Positions 9,820 to 20,890 of a stretch of DNA of 64,000 nt are shown piece after piece (positions within the stretch are counted from its first letter, which is position 1; each line of letters begins with the position of its first letter). This DNA is from Strongylocentrotus purpuratus (lineage: Eukaryota > Echinodermata > Echinoidea > Camarodonta > Strongylocentrotidae). The DNA lies in NCBI RefSeq assembly GCF_000002235.5, contig NW_022145612.1, forward strand, positions 15,616,809-15,680,808. The letters are read 5' to 3'. The notes beneath the pieces are model-generated. The model searched no databases. It was not told where the DNA came from and saw only the letters and a list, made by a program, of their open reading frames with translations. The translations under genes were made by a program, and so were the position numbers.

Positions 9820-11706
9820 TTAGTAGTGAGGCAGCTTATCATAAAAAGCCTGGTGGAGTGGGTGCCAGACTGCAGGTGTAGTGCCGCTGCAGAGGGCCTT
9901 GAGATCCTGATATTTACCCAAAGATAGCTTTGGTGGGCCATTCCTGTAGAGAGGCTCGGGTGTTACTTCAGTGACCTCTTCTACACCTCTCCGTGTCTGG
10001 TTTGTCCTGATCACATCAAATTCTTCATCAGTGTGAGAATACTTGAAGTACACGGAATCCACTTCACCTTTCACGGCCTTCATAGCCATGAATTTCTTCC
10101 AGTCTACGGTTTGTCCACCCTCAGAGGTTCGGACTCGCAGAATACCTTTCTGTTGACCAACAGACTTCCAATCATCAATATCTCTTGATTGGACTTCTAC
10201 TACATGATAAGGATGGGGGTGAAGACGAGCCATCGCACAAATGGTGCTCAATTGAGTCGGTACCATGACTTCTTTCACACGTCTAATGCTTCGTTCTATG
10301 ACGCTGTGCATGGCATCACCCTCACTTTGTCCGTGGTTTGTAGGGAAGTAATTAACTGTGACCGATTCAACGGACTTAGCCTTTCCGATGAAATGTTGCA
10401 GCATTGTTGGGATGATAGAGTTCTTATTTTGACCGACACAGCCATCACAGTAGAACACTACTTGTTTCACACCCCTCTCATCTAGACTGTTAAGGTACCG
10501 ATGGACGTGTGAGGCAATTTCACAGGATCCTCTTTTTGTTTCGCACTCGTGTGAAAGAAAGCACCATCCGTCCTTGCTTGCAAGTTCATATATCGTGAAG
10601 TTGTAGTTGCTGAGTCTACGTTTGTAGAAAATGTCAGATTGTGGGGAGTTCGGCAAGTAAATGACCTGCTCCAGATCGAAAACTGCAGAGACAAATGTGT
10701 GGTCAACTGAAGCTCTTTCCTTAGCAAGACTCTTCAACTCTCTTACTTTTTCTTTTTCAGCAATGTGAACTTTGTATGCCCCTGCAATTTCTTCCCTCTC
10801 TTTGGGATTCCCACTTCTGTAGGTTTCGCACAAGGGGCACATGTCCTTTTTCGGATGATGGAACTTGATATTCATCTTCTTCAGAACCTTCCTGTAAAGA
10901 GATAAAGAAGCACATTCCTCTGTACCTTCTGTAGATGAATTGTACATGCGATACATGATCTCAGGATTGAGATCTTCTGAAAGGTATTCACATCGACTGT
11001 TGGCCCGACAATAATGAGATTCTTGACACGGAAATTGATTAATGTGCCGCTTCACCCCTTCACGTAATAGAGCGTCTCTGTCAGACGTCTGCCTGCCACC
11101 CCTTCCTTCACCTTCAAGGCAGCCGTATGGTCTCTTCTTTCCAAGCACGGTCTTCACTTGCCTCTCTGATATACCTAATGTTCCCACGAACATCGCTTTG
11201 CATACACGAACTTTAATGCATGGATCACCTGCATTGGGCAGGAAATACGCACATTTTCTGATCTTTCTTGACTTCTTTTCTTGAATCTGTTCGGTGTGCC
11301 GTCCAATCCATTCTCTCTGCTTTGTCAGATCAGCAAGGTCATAAAAAGCTGATCTAATAGCTTCACGAGTGTTGCAACTAAATGTGTTGCAACTAAGTCC
11401 TCTGAAATGACACTTTTCACATGAGGTTTCGTAGCTAGCAAATCTCCTCGCCGCTTTTAGTTCCTTACTCTTTTCACTCTCATAGCTGTAACCAGCATTT
11501 CTCCGTTCTTTGACTAATTGATTTCTACTCTTCACCGTCTTTGGCTGCTCTGGCACTTCCAATGCTCTTTCCCCATCTACTTGAAATGATTCAGGAGACA
11601 GTTGACTATTATCAGCTGATTCCTGGGGAAGGCTAGCTTCTTCAAGATGCTCTGGAATATCTAATGAGTCGGTCGCATCGGATTGTTTTGATTCCAGAGT
11701 CGCCAT
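9820..11706 (-). CDS. DDE-like transposase, large ORF (ORF2) of the 8.3 kb element
   Basis: This is an uninterrupted 628-codon frame. The N-terminal third is charged, with a cysteine cluster at 96-111 (CEKCHFRGLSCNTFSC). Further cysteines and histidines at 227-239 (CQESHYCRANSRC) and 290-293 (CPLC) look zinc-binding. The core carries FDLEQVIYLP (D344), FYKRRLSNYNFTIY, FYCDGCVGQNKN (D421) and HGQSEGDAMHSVIER (D464, E471), spaced like an RNase-H-fold DDE catalytic core. I associate this motif set with large families of uncharacterised, multi-copy metazoan proteins; the DDE assignment is inference. The start ATG overlaps the stop of the upstream frame (TGATG at 11703-11707 on this strand). No internal stop is present, so the copy may be fairly young or under constraint. 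Proposed role: recombinase acting on the element's ends. Confidence 0.65.
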   Translation of the reverse strand: MATLESKQSDATDSLDIPEHLEEASLPQESADNSQLSPESFQVDGERALEVPEQPKTVKSRNQLVKERRNAGYSYESEKSKELKAARRFASYETSCEKCHFRGLSCNTFSCNTREAIRSAFYDLADLTKQREWIGRHTEQIQEKKSRKIRKCAYFLPNAGDPCIKVRVCKAMFVGTLGISERQVKTVLGKKRPYGCLEGEGRGGRQTSDRDALLREGVKRHINQFPCQESHYCRANSRCEYLSEDLNPEIMYRMYNSSTEGTEECASLSLYRKVLKKMNIKFHHPKKDMCPLCETYRSGNPKEREEIAGAYKVHIAEKEKVRELKSLAKERASVDHTFVSAVFDLEQVIYLPNSPQSDIFYKRRLSNYNFTIYELASKDGWCFLSHECETKRGSCEIASHVHRYLNSLDERGVKQVVFYCDGCVGQNKNSIIPTMLQHFIGKAKSVESVTVNYFPTNHGQSEGDAMHSVIERSIRRVKEVMVPTQLSTICAMARLHPHPYHVVEVQSRDIDDWKSVGQQKGILRVRTSEGGQTVDWKKFMAMKAVKGEVDSVYFKYSHTDEEFDVIRTNQTRRGVEEVTEVTPEPLYRNGPPKLSLGKYQDLKALCSGTTPAVWHPLHQAFYDKLPHY

Positions 11707-14267
11707 CAGTACCTGATCTCCGTTCTCTTCAACTCTGTATCCAATGAGGCTTGGTTTTCAAAGTTTCCTCTTCTTGATTCCATTAACGGCATAACCTCGT
11801 CTTCATTGTTCCTTTCTTCTTCGTTGGTGAGCCCTTGGTACTGTGATGCACTTGAACTGATGTCAAGTGGAATTTCACTGAGATTGAATGCAAGATTATG
11901 ACAAAGGCAATCATCACGTAAGTTAAAATGAAGGAAGCATAAGAAACACAAGCACTCTGGACACGCTGCCCAAACTTCATCAGTACACATGAAATTGTCA
12001 CATGTTTCAGGATTTCTCTGACCACACTGCATGTTTGGATGGAGCGGAGAATCTGGAGAAGATAAAAAGACAAAGGGAAAACAATGATAGTGAATGTAAT
12101 GACATAATTTTCGGGACACAGGTAAAGTTATATTGAGCACAACAGAAACAATAAGTGTGATAATAATTGATCAGGATATTGAATAAATGAATAGAAAATC
12201 CCTTTTATATTCAGAACACGTACACAATCAATAAAATGAAGTGTGCTTTTTGTCCATTCTAACTGTATCAATATAATTTCACTTTAGTTATTATCATCAG
12301 TATAATTTCCTTGTACTGTGGACAGTCCTCTGATTTCTTTATGTTATTATGAATAGTCATGAACTATTATTGGAAGATATTTTTACCTGCATGGCTGTCA
12401 GACTGTGTTATCTGGTCACTTGCGATGGATATTGGTTCAGGCAATCCAGATCCACATCCTGTTGAATCTTCAGGAAGTGATGGCGATGATACGGGTAGAG
12501 GACCAAGTTTTGCTTCTGGGGTAGGATTACAAAAATTGAATATAAACACTAGTTTTAAACTCTCCGAAGAAGATGCCCCTCCCCCCCAAAAAAAATGAAT
12601 AAGACTACAATAGTGAAATATACACACTAGTTCCAATGCCTCCCCCCCCCAAATAGAAGACTCATCCCAAACCTGCACCCACCCCTCCCCCCTAAAAAAA
12701 GATCTTACAAATGTAGAAGAATCCATTTATAATATTGAACATGCGCTTCGGTCTTTCCTCATTAAGATCTTGTAGGAAAGTTGGTCTAGATTGTTGTTGT
12801 TGTTATATTCTTGTACTTTCATAATGCAAACATTCTTATTCATAATTGTAATTAAGTTCATTTGTATATGCATATTCATTATTGTAAATATGTTCATTTT
12901 TTCATGCACAAATTCATTATTGTCAATATGTTCTTGTTGAGACTCTCATACTCCCGATCGGGGTTCGATAGAGTTTAATAAAATCTTATCTTATCTTATC
13001 TATCAAATTGGGAAAAGGAGTGTAATACCTGCATATTTGTCAGAAAGTCGTGCCAGGGGGATGTCAAATTCCTCATCAGACTGTGTTATCTGGTCACTTG
13101 CGATGGATATTGGTTCAGGCAATCCAGATCCACATCCTGTTGAATCTTCAGGAAGTGATGGCGATGATACGGGTAGAGGACCAAGTTTTGCTTCTGGGGT
13201 AGGATTACAAAAATTGAATATAAACACTAGTTTTAAACTCTCCGAAGAAGATGCCCCCCCCCCAAAAAAAAAAAAATGAATAAGACTACAATAGTGAAAT
13301 ATACACACTAGTTCCAATGCCTCCCCCCCCCCCCCAAATAGAAGACTCATCCCAAACCTGCACCCACCCCTCCCCCCTAAAAAAAGATCTTACAAATGTA
13401 GAAGAATCCATTTATAATATTGAACATGCGCTTCGGTCTTTCCTCATTAAGATCTTGTAGGAAAGTTGGTCTAGATTGTTGTTGTTGTAATTCTTGTACT
13501 TTCATAATGCAAACATTCTTATTCATAATTGTAATTACGTTCTTTTGTATATACATATTCATTATTGTAAATATGTTCATTTTTTCATGCACAAGTTCAT
13601 TATTGTAAACATTTTCTTGACGAGACTCTCATACTCCCAAGAACTGGTTAACACTCAGATGATATCAAATTGGGAAAAAGAGGAAAAGGAGAGTAATACC
13701 TGCATATTTGTCAGAAAGTCGTGCCAGGGGGATGTCAAATTCCTCATCAGACGATTCTGAATCTTCAAGATATTCTGAATCGAGAACGATTCCTTACCAC
13801 AGAGTCCCTTCATAGTCCATGATCACCTCTTTCCCTTTTGTCATCTTCCCTGTCCACTGAAGGAGTGGTGAATGAACAATGTTGTTTGCACCATTCAAAT
13901 GCCATTGCACCAAAACATCATAGCCTTTATCCGGTCTAAAAAGGAATAAAAAAAAGAAAGAGAGATTTCAACAACCTTATTTTCATAACAATTTTGCATA
14001 CCGGTATGTATTCGGTAATAAACATACATATTAAGCTGTTCCATGAGAGATGAACTGGTAAAGAAAATATAGCCTTATTTTTTATAATTCATGAAGAAAT
14101 TATTATTCTGCATTAATATTGGCCCAACACTTGAAATTATAAAGTCAAAGACATCACCTATATATTGTTTTTAACACCATTTCATTATTTATAAATATTT
14201 ATTCTGGTAAACATAAGAATTCTTACCTTGATCCACTTTTCCCTTTGCTCTTCTTTGGTCTTGGCAT
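11705..14267 (-). CDS. Upstream multi-exon frame (ORF1) of the 8.3 kb element
   Basis: Exons inferred from splice signals and phase: 14267-14227 (ATG, MPRPKKSKGKSGSR), 13935-13700, 13193-13029, 12515-12387 and 12052-11705. Phases join without conflict (2, 1, 1, 1). The first exon is basic; exon 2 includes GYDVLVQWHLNGAN; the two middle exons are duplicates (PLARLSDKYA-type ends, Ser/Pro-rich EAKLGPLPVSS); the last exon has a Cys/His cluster (MQCGQRNPETCDNFMC ... CPECLCFLCFLHF), probably zinc-binding. Exon 2 contains an in-frame TAA (13796-13794) after TLW. The same bases form a GTAAGG donor, so either the codon is a mutation or the exon is spliced there. The frame ends TGA at 11707-11705, overlapping the ATG of the 628-codon ORF. 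I do not recognise the N-terminal family. Confidence 0.45.
12387..13752 (-). repeat. Tandem duplication of about 0.68 kb containing an exon
   Basis: The segments starting at about 12401 and 13079 are nearly identical over more than 500 bp and lie 678 bp apart. Each carries one phase 1-1 exon (12387-12515 and 13029-13193) reading EAKLGPLPVSSPSLPEDSTG. The border block (CATATTTGTCAGAAAGTCG) occurs at 13031 and 13702. An insertion with a TTATC-repeat tail (about 12950-13003) distinguishes copy 1. High identity, including introns, indicates a recent event that lengthens ORF1 without breaking frame. Confidence 0.75.
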
Positions 14268-14659
14268 ACCTGCTTTGTTTTAGATATCTCCTTCTCTAAG
14301 TTGCACAGCCACATCTGCGATAATAAAAACAAGAAAAAAAATGAGACAAAATATTATAAAAGTCAATGATATACAAATCGGTTTCACAATGATTTGACAC
14401 ATAGGTAGAGATTAAAGTTACAATAATTTTACTACACCATGCATTCAAGTACATAAATAAAAATGTCAACAAGAACATGAACATGAATACCCTGGTCCCT
14501 GCCAATTTTGGGGACTGAATAAGACATTTTTTTTGTAATGAAAAAATGGTTAATCTAGATGAAGTCCAACTATTGTTCAGTACATTAATTGTAACTATCT
14601 TGATTAGATTACATATAAAATAGAACTTTCAGTTTTGGTCCCCGAAATGGGCAGGGCAC

Positions 14660-15000
14660 AAATGACTTAAGATCTGCTAATGGTGGAGCTCCTAGGTAAA
14701 ACCTTAACTATCTAGTCCAAATGTTAGATCTAGATAAAATCTATAAGATAGGTTAGTTAGTAACATTATACATCTTAATAATACTAAAAAAAGTTAGGAC
14801 TAGACCTAGGTCTAGTCAGACTATGGTCTAGCTAGACTCTAGTCTAGATCTACACTAAGACTAAGTTACATCTAGGTCTAATTTGTGTCTTTCTTTGATC
14901 AGAAATAGATCTGGTCTAGGCCTAAATCGTCGTCGTTAGTAATAGTATTGTAAGATAAAGACAAAGTAGATCCTAGGTCTAGATCTAGAGTTAGACCTAA
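14660..15000. repeat. CTAG-dense low-complexity tract
   Basis: The words TCTAG, CTAGAT and CCTAG recur at high density (for example AGACCTAGGTCTAGTC near 14811 and GTCTAGATCTAGAG near 14976). Similar CTAG-rich DNA appears at 18555-18585 and 18820-18840. It has no coding content. Confidence 0.5.
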
Positions 15001-15356
15001 ATTACTAGTGTTGAATTGCTCTTGTTCTAGTTTTTCCTGTGTTTATCTAATCTACAGACAGTATTCATTAAATAATCTTAGAAAGCAGATATCTTCAGTA
15101 GATCTGAAGTTAGTTCTTATTATCAACAGTCAGACAGGATTTCGTGTTAGGTCCAACCAAAAACTGAATAGGCGGGACTGTAACATAATTTTTCGTGAGA
15201 ATTTAATGATAAAATGAACTTTTTAGAAAAATATAATTGCTATAACCGAAGGAAGAATCTCTTATTGTTTTTTGAAAATATTTTATGTTTTAGAAAATAG
15301 ATCTTAGAGCATATACTTACGAAATAATTGGATCCGGGCAAACTTTCCAGGGAAGC

Positions 15357-15630
15357 GGCCGCTTCGTGGTGCAGCAGACGGATCAATTTACGTCAAATTC
15401 TTCACCACGAAGTGTCCTGAGCGCGCGAGCGCGAGAGAGGACGGTTCGTGGTACAGAAATATCCAATTTATTGCAAGAGGACGCTTTACGATGACGTCGT
15501 TATTACGTAACCGCGCAATGTTAGACTCTGAAATTTTCACAAAATGTAGGTATTTATTAGTACATGAAAAAAATGCAAAAAAATAAAAATTGAAAAAAAT
15601 GCCGAATTTGGCCAGAGAGGACGGTTCGTG
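15357..15630. repeat. Right subterminal motif cluster of the 8.3 kb element
   Basis: Variants of the 12 bp motif are at 15357-15368 (GGCCGCTTCGTG) and 15406-15417 (CACGAAGTGTCC), a facing pair 49 bp apart. Consensus copies are at 15439-15450 and 15619-15630, the last inside the terminal repeat. This mirrors the left-end layout. Confidence 0.65.
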
Positions 15631-15646
15631 AAACGGGTGACGAATT

Positions 15647-16399
15647 CCTTACCCTTTGCAGAATAGTATCTCACACTGTAGTGCATGATTTAAGATATAT
15701 GTAATTTGCCATCAAGGACTATGGGCAAGAACAGTGCTAAGCATTAGTGTACTTGCATAAAAAGTACAACAATGTATGTGGAATACTGATTATCTTTTGA
15801 AGACAAAAAATTGGCAACGAGAATAATAGTTAAAGCATGTTATCATCTGCAAAACATGTTAATAACATCAAAGTAAACTGTTATAACCTGTAAATGAGGT
15901 AAGCTTATATGTAGCTTAAATTAACAATCATTGGGTGTAAAGTTACTTCAAATTCAAAGGAGAATCTAGCTACTTCCTTCTTTGTATGGCTTTCATACAA
16001 AGTGACACAAAAATTGAGATTTGGAGAAAAGTCATTCCAATGATTATAACATGTCTATCATGATATCACATTTTGAAAGCAAAGTATTTGTAGGTATGCA
16101 TCTTTGAAGCAATAGTACTGGCTGTTTACCTATAAGGAATGAGTAATAAAATAAGCAAAACAAATCAATCATCAAAGAAAAAATAAGGCCAGTTCTATCG
16201 AAAACATGAGCTAGTATGAATAGCAAAAAAGAAAATCAATATATAATATAAATACATTTATAAAGCAGGTAATGTCAAAATATACATCCACAGTGTTTGA
16301 AAAATCAACATAATTATGCTAATCGATCTGAAATATGATTAACATACAACGCAAATATTTATTAAAAAAAGGAATTTGTGGGTAATATAAAACAAAAGC
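15647..16399. other. AT-rich DNA, no gene seen
   Basis: No exon, RNA gene or bounded repeat could be supported. Base composition is similar to the flanking intergenic DNA. Confidence 0.4.
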
Positions 16400-16490
16400 T
16401 CGTTTTGAGGGAAGTTCTAAATTAGCTCTTTCAAATGCCGTTCTTATTTAACCTTTTCATATTTGGGCCTGCGAATGGAACATAGTACCT
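16400..16490 (-). repeat. Fragment of the TTAA MITE
   Basis: The end GGAACATAGTACCT is followed by TTAA (16491-16494). The preceding bases (AAGTTCTAAATTAG, CAAATGCCGTT, AACCTTTTCAT) match the terminal part of the element at 31340-31871 in reverse orientation. Only about 90 bp remains. Confidence 0.7.
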
Positions 16491-16869
16491 TTAATAAACA
16501 ACTGTCATATTTAAGTGCATATATAACTGCTAGCAGTCAACTTATGACCTGAGATATTAAGGGAGAAAGAAAATAGTTTCCATTTTCTCCTAATGAAACA
16601 ACTTTAGGGCCTACCTATAGTATTCCCTATATTTGCATATATATATATATATATTTATCATCATTCTGATTTTCCTCAAACTTTAAAAAAATCTGTTTGT
16701 CCATTATTTTGTCTGCTTTTATAAATACCAAGAAATTCTTGGACTGGACTTGGCCTTTATATATGATTCTGCAGTCTAACCAAGGAGTTACTGGCACTCC
16801 TTGGTCTAACACCAAATGTCAGATGAATGCATGGATTAAAAAAATAAAACATTATTGCCAGGGAGTCAA

Positions 16870-17911
16870 TCAAACCAACAAAATTCATCAACCCCACCTG
16901 AACTTGTTTTCCTCGTTGTGGCATTGGATCAATTGAAGATTCATTTTCAATCAATGGCTGGAAGTTGATCCTCGTCTTGGACTTGGGTGTTCCAGAAACA
17001 TGTAGCCTCTTAGTAACATGTTGTAAGGATACCAAAATACACATTCAGTATGAATATTGCTTGTTAAAAAATACAAAAACATAGATCTAGGTGATGGTGC
17101 TGATTTGCAAAAAAAAATCATACATTCAGGAATACAATATTTGTATCATTATAATGATATTATAATGCATTATTGTGATATTTGTTCTCGCCTATAGGCG
17201 AGAACAAATATCACAATAATGCAAGTAAGAGTCTTCAAACATAACTAGTTTCAAAGATTTTCATTTCACTGTAGCCTATTGAATTAAGTAGCAGAAAAAA
17301 GGGATTTTTTTTTTTTTTTTAAGGGGGAAGAAAGCTATAGAAAGGGAACAGTAAAGAACAAAAACAAATCAAAGATTGTCACAAGACGCAAGATCGAGTA
17401 GGCCTACATTCATGACATTGCACCTTTTTTTTACAGTTCGACCAAGCGATGAAGGATTTTGGTCCGACAAGAAAGGTACACCTAGATCTAGAGATGAAAT
17501 TTAAATGTGTTTGTTTGATTATTTACCTTTGTTGGTGGTGTGCCGGCCAGGTGAAAAACAAGCTTCTCTTTTATTCTCCGAATTTGACCCATTTTTGCTT
17601 TTGGGTGTCGTTGCTTTCCTTTTTGGAGTAGAAGGGCTAGAAGAGCTAGAAGAGGCAATTACGGTGTGGTTTTGAAGTGTCCGTTCGTAGATTAGTTCGA
17701 CTTGTTGACTTCTCATGGAGTGTACATTTATAACTTTCTTCACACATTTGTCGCATACATGCTGCGATTTGTTTGTAGAAAAGTCACCAAATATGTCTTT
17801 AAAACTCTTCTGCAAGCCACTCCTTGAAGTTTTCGTAGAATTTATATTAATGTAGTGTTTGCAGGTACCTAGGGCAGTATCACAAATCATACACCACCTA
17901 ACAGGTCTCAT
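16870..17911 (-). CDS. Zinc-binding (ZAD-like) ORF, possible two-exon gene
   Basis: From ATG at 17911 a frame of 130 codons runs to 17519. It begins MRPVRWCMICDTALGTCKHY and carries a second pair in HVCDKCVKKV, a C-x2-C ... C-x2-C layout with a hydrophobic/helical spacer like the N-terminal zinc-binding (ZAD-like) modules of insect and other invertebrate proteins. A serine run and a Lys-rich tail follow, then a GTAAAT donor that would interrupt the frame in phase 1 near 17525. A second open piece at about 17000-16873 (VSGTPKSKTRINFQPL) may belong, but I could not find an acceptor with matching phase. Function unknown; proteins of this type are often DNA-binding and repeat-associated. Confidence 0.4.
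17167..17222. repeat. Perfect 56 bp palindrome
   Basis: The left arm GCATTATTGTGATATTTGTT plus CTCGCCTA is followed directly by its exact reverse complement, with no spacer. It lies in the intron/3' flank of the ZAD-like ORF. Confidence 0.9.
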
Positions 17912-19145
17912 TGCTAATTACTTTAGTCCTTCTTTCACATGATTTCAGTGCTATTTAATTCAGATTTCTTTCTTATTTATGTTTCCATTTGTTGCAATAA
18001 GCTATATTTCTCGTATTTATACTGATTTATTTTACAAATTCAATATATCATGTTATGCTATGTTCTATGTTATATAAATTACATTATGTGTTATTAATTT
18101 TGTTTGTAAACTTTTGTAATTCGGCTAAACGCCGCGATGAAAGTTTTATTTGAAATGAACCATTTTGAATGAATGAATAATTGGCAAACTCAGTTTCAAT
18201 TGCTAGTCAACTTTTATCCAATACGATGTATGCATGCTTAATATATTGGGACAATAGTGCATGTGCTGCACGCAAATAACAAATATTATAAAATGGCTCT
18301 AGTATTTTAAGCATCGTGATTGGTCAATACGCGTCACATGACATTGAAAAAATTTTGATGCAAGCACGATTTTGCAGAAATGAGTGCAGAAAAAGCGCAG
18401 TAAAAAGTTATATTGCACGGTGCGTACGCGTGACCATGGAGATCCAGTGCGCGCGCGTACGTGTAGTACGCGCTCCCTCGAGTTGCATTGCAATTATTGT
18501 AGGCTACGCGTAGCTAATATTGTACGCTCCACCATGATCCCCAGCGCAACGTACGCGTAGCTAGCTCTAGCTAGCTAGCTAGAGCGGCCAGCGGGGTATT
18601 ATTAAAAAGCAAATTTTTATTTTACTTTTGCCTTGGATTTAGGCCTGTTTTGACTTTTGGATTTTATAATGAAGCCAGGAATTTCAGCTGTCTGATGTAG
18701 ACTCGTCTCTAGACCCACTGTATGGATTTTATTTTTAATCAAGGCAATGAATCCCATTGACTTTTTGGTAAGCCTGCAAGGTCTTAGTCTAATTAGAAGT
18801 AGATCTAGAACCAACATAACTCTAGATCTAGATCTAGATCGAACTCTCGTAGACTCTAACTTATTAGATCTAAAGTTTCGTTTTTGCTATTTGTGTCGCT
18901 ATTTTATAAAACAAATAACGCACTTGACCCTGTTGTGCGAAACGTAAATGCAGTAAACGCTCGGTTTCTTCAGATGGTTCGCACTGTCAACTCGCCGCAA
19001 GCGGCTCGTTGCACAGAGCGGCACCAATCTAAAGAAACCTCGCGCGTACTGCATTCACCGCTATTGCACTCTGGGACGTGCGTTATTTGTATACTGTAGC
19101 ATTGCACATAACTTTCACATTCACCAACATACACCCAGCTCCCAG
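17912..19145. other. Non-coding DNA with LINE-like tail and CTAG/alternating CG tracts
   Basis: At about 18115-18180 GGCTAAACGCCGCGATG followed by a TGAATGAATGAAT tail looks like the 3' end of a CR1/L2-type retroposon. From 18400 to 18580 alternating GCGCGC, TACGCG and CTAGCTAGCTAG words occur. No exon is supported. Confidence 0.4.
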
Positions 19146-19146
19146 G

Positions 19147-19285
19147 GTATGGAAAGCCGTTGGTGACTTTATTCACGTGCCCCAGACGTATGGAACTCGG
19201 CACACGTCTGCTAAATTGACCAATCACCGCCTGTTATTTAGCAGGCGCATGCAAGGTGCGATAGCACACGCCTGTTACTTTATTA
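19147..19285 (+). repeat. 130 bp repeat, inverted copy at 24538-24671
   Basis: The run from GTATGGAAAGCCGTTGGTGA through CACGTGCCCCAGACGTATGG, ATTGACCAATCACCGCCTG and GTGCGATAGCACACGCCT is repeated almost base for base, reverse-complemented, at 24538-24671. Each copy also contains internal inverted words (TTAGCAGGCG / CGCCTGTTATTTA). The two may be long ends of one 5.5 kb element or two solo repeats. Confidence 0.8.
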
Positions 19286-19902
19286 GCACACGTGTGCCTT
19301 TTTCCAGACGGATGCTGTTTACTGCACATGCGTCTGGAATTGATCTACCAATCAGATACCTTGTTTAATATGGAGTTTAATGTGTGTGTACGGTGAGTGC
19401 ATGCAGCGCAGACAAACAAAAATGTGCCGGGCACATGGTGATCGACGCACGTGGTACTCTTACCGTTCTTAAAAGTATTGACTTTGATTTCTATGTCAGA
19501 AAAGAAGTATACATTGTACTTCCATTGAGGTAGGAACTTTCTGATGCAAAGAATATTATGCCAAATTATAAACGAGGTACCGAACTGCTATATGAACGTT
19601 TATCCTCCACCTAGTATTGGAGTTTGTAAATACTATAAAGCTATAGTCTAGGGTTGATAAAGAAAAAGGTAAGTCTAATATCATGAATGGTAGTTTCCAG
19701 ATTTACAATCTATCATTCAGAACCTACTCTAATTGCAAATTAGGTGATATACTATGCAACAGTGCCATTGTGATAATGTGTATGAGCCAGTGTGATAAAT
19801 AGTGTTGGAACAACAGAGTATATCTCTCCCCCTCTTCCATCTCTCCCTTATCTCTCTTGGGTCACTCTGCACAGAGGTCAACCTCACTCGTGGTATAGGG
19901 AA

Positions 19903-19940
19903 CACACACACACACACTCTCTCTCTTTCTCTCCCTTTCT
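19903..19940. repeat. CA/CT microsatellite
   Basis: A (CA)n run passes directly into (CT)n and T-rich DNA. The open frames here are artefacts of the simple repeat. Confidence 0.8.
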
Positions 19941-20639
19941 TCCCCAATATTCTCGTCCATGTTGTGTTGTTGAGCAACACTCTCCATTGGGCAAGGACAG
20001 GGGGATTAGTGATAGGAGGCATGTTTGCTTAAGAGCTCAGATTAGAAGTTGGAAACAATGTGAAGAGTTTGCATTTGCTTGGCACAAGGGATTATCTGAC
20101 CATTATTTGTTGGTAGTTATCAATCGAATAAACCTGCTCATAATTATCCCATAGGCCTAATTGTATTTAAGGGTTGATGTTTGGATGTTGATTGGCTTAT
20201 AATACAACATGTATTGCTCTATATTGCATAAGTGGAAGTTATCACATTTCTTAGAGACAATCAATATTCTTTAGTCTATATTTCTTGTCTTGTATATAGT
20301 TTATGATTATTCCTTTATATTTCTATGTTATATGTCATATGAGTAGTCGAAGCATAGTAATAGTGCAATATTTATAGGTGAATCACATGCAGATTGCAGT
20401 ATTGATTGATAAGCTCTTTTTCCTTAAACGATATTTACACCTGAGATTATGTATGTGTTGTGTGCTGGAGGAATACAACATATTTCTATGTTCTTATTAT
20501 TTATAAATCTGAGAGGATAATAGATTAGCGCGTTTAGATGAGATTGCCTTGGTACAATGAAGGTCTAATTTAGAGTTAGGGTATAACGAATCACCATCAG
20601 GGGCGTCTCCAAGAGGGGAGGGGGTGGGGGTGCGACACC

Positions 20640-20890
20640 CCCCCCCCCCCCCAACTGAAAGGAAAGAAAGGAAAAGAAAGGAAATCAAAGAGAAGAAAAA
20701 AAGAGAAAAAAAGAAAAAGAGGGAGGAGAGGAAAGAAAAGAAAAGAAAGAAAAGGAAAAAAAGAAGAAAAAGGAAGAAAAAAGAAGAAAAAAGACAAGAA
20801 ACGGGGGATGAAAGAGAGGAGAAAGAGGGGAGGTAAGAGCCTGAGAGAGGAGGAGTGGGAGTAAAAGAGAGAAGGGGGTTGTTGGGTGGA
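20640..20890 (+). repeat. Polypurine (AAG/GGA) tract
   Basis: A C-run is followed by about 230 bp of nearly pure A/G. Open frames on either strand here are compositional. It could form a triplex (H-DNA). Confidence 0.85.

Larger units (their letters stand above)
7315..15642 (-). mobile_element. 8.3 kb DNA transposon with DDE-like gene and subterminal motif arrays
   Basis: Both ends begin CGTCRCC and share CACGAACCGTCCTCTCTG; over 30 bp the left end (7315-7344) and the reverse complement of the right end (15613-15642) match at 25 positions. Each end abuts AATT (7311-7314; 15643-15646), a plausible 4 bp target duplication, although GAATTC is palindromic and leaves the exact edge open by a base or two. 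Copies of the 12 bp motif GGACGGTTCGTG lie inside both ends, mostly as inverted pairs about 50 bp apart. The interior holds one minus-strand multi-exon gene, so this appears to be a once-autonomous element. TIR and 4 bp duplication resemble the Sola group in form, but I cannot assign a superfamily. Confidence 0.7.

Noticed and set aside
10189..10485. 98-codon plus-strand frame
   Set aside because: It is antisense to the 628-codon transposase frame and has no motif of its own.
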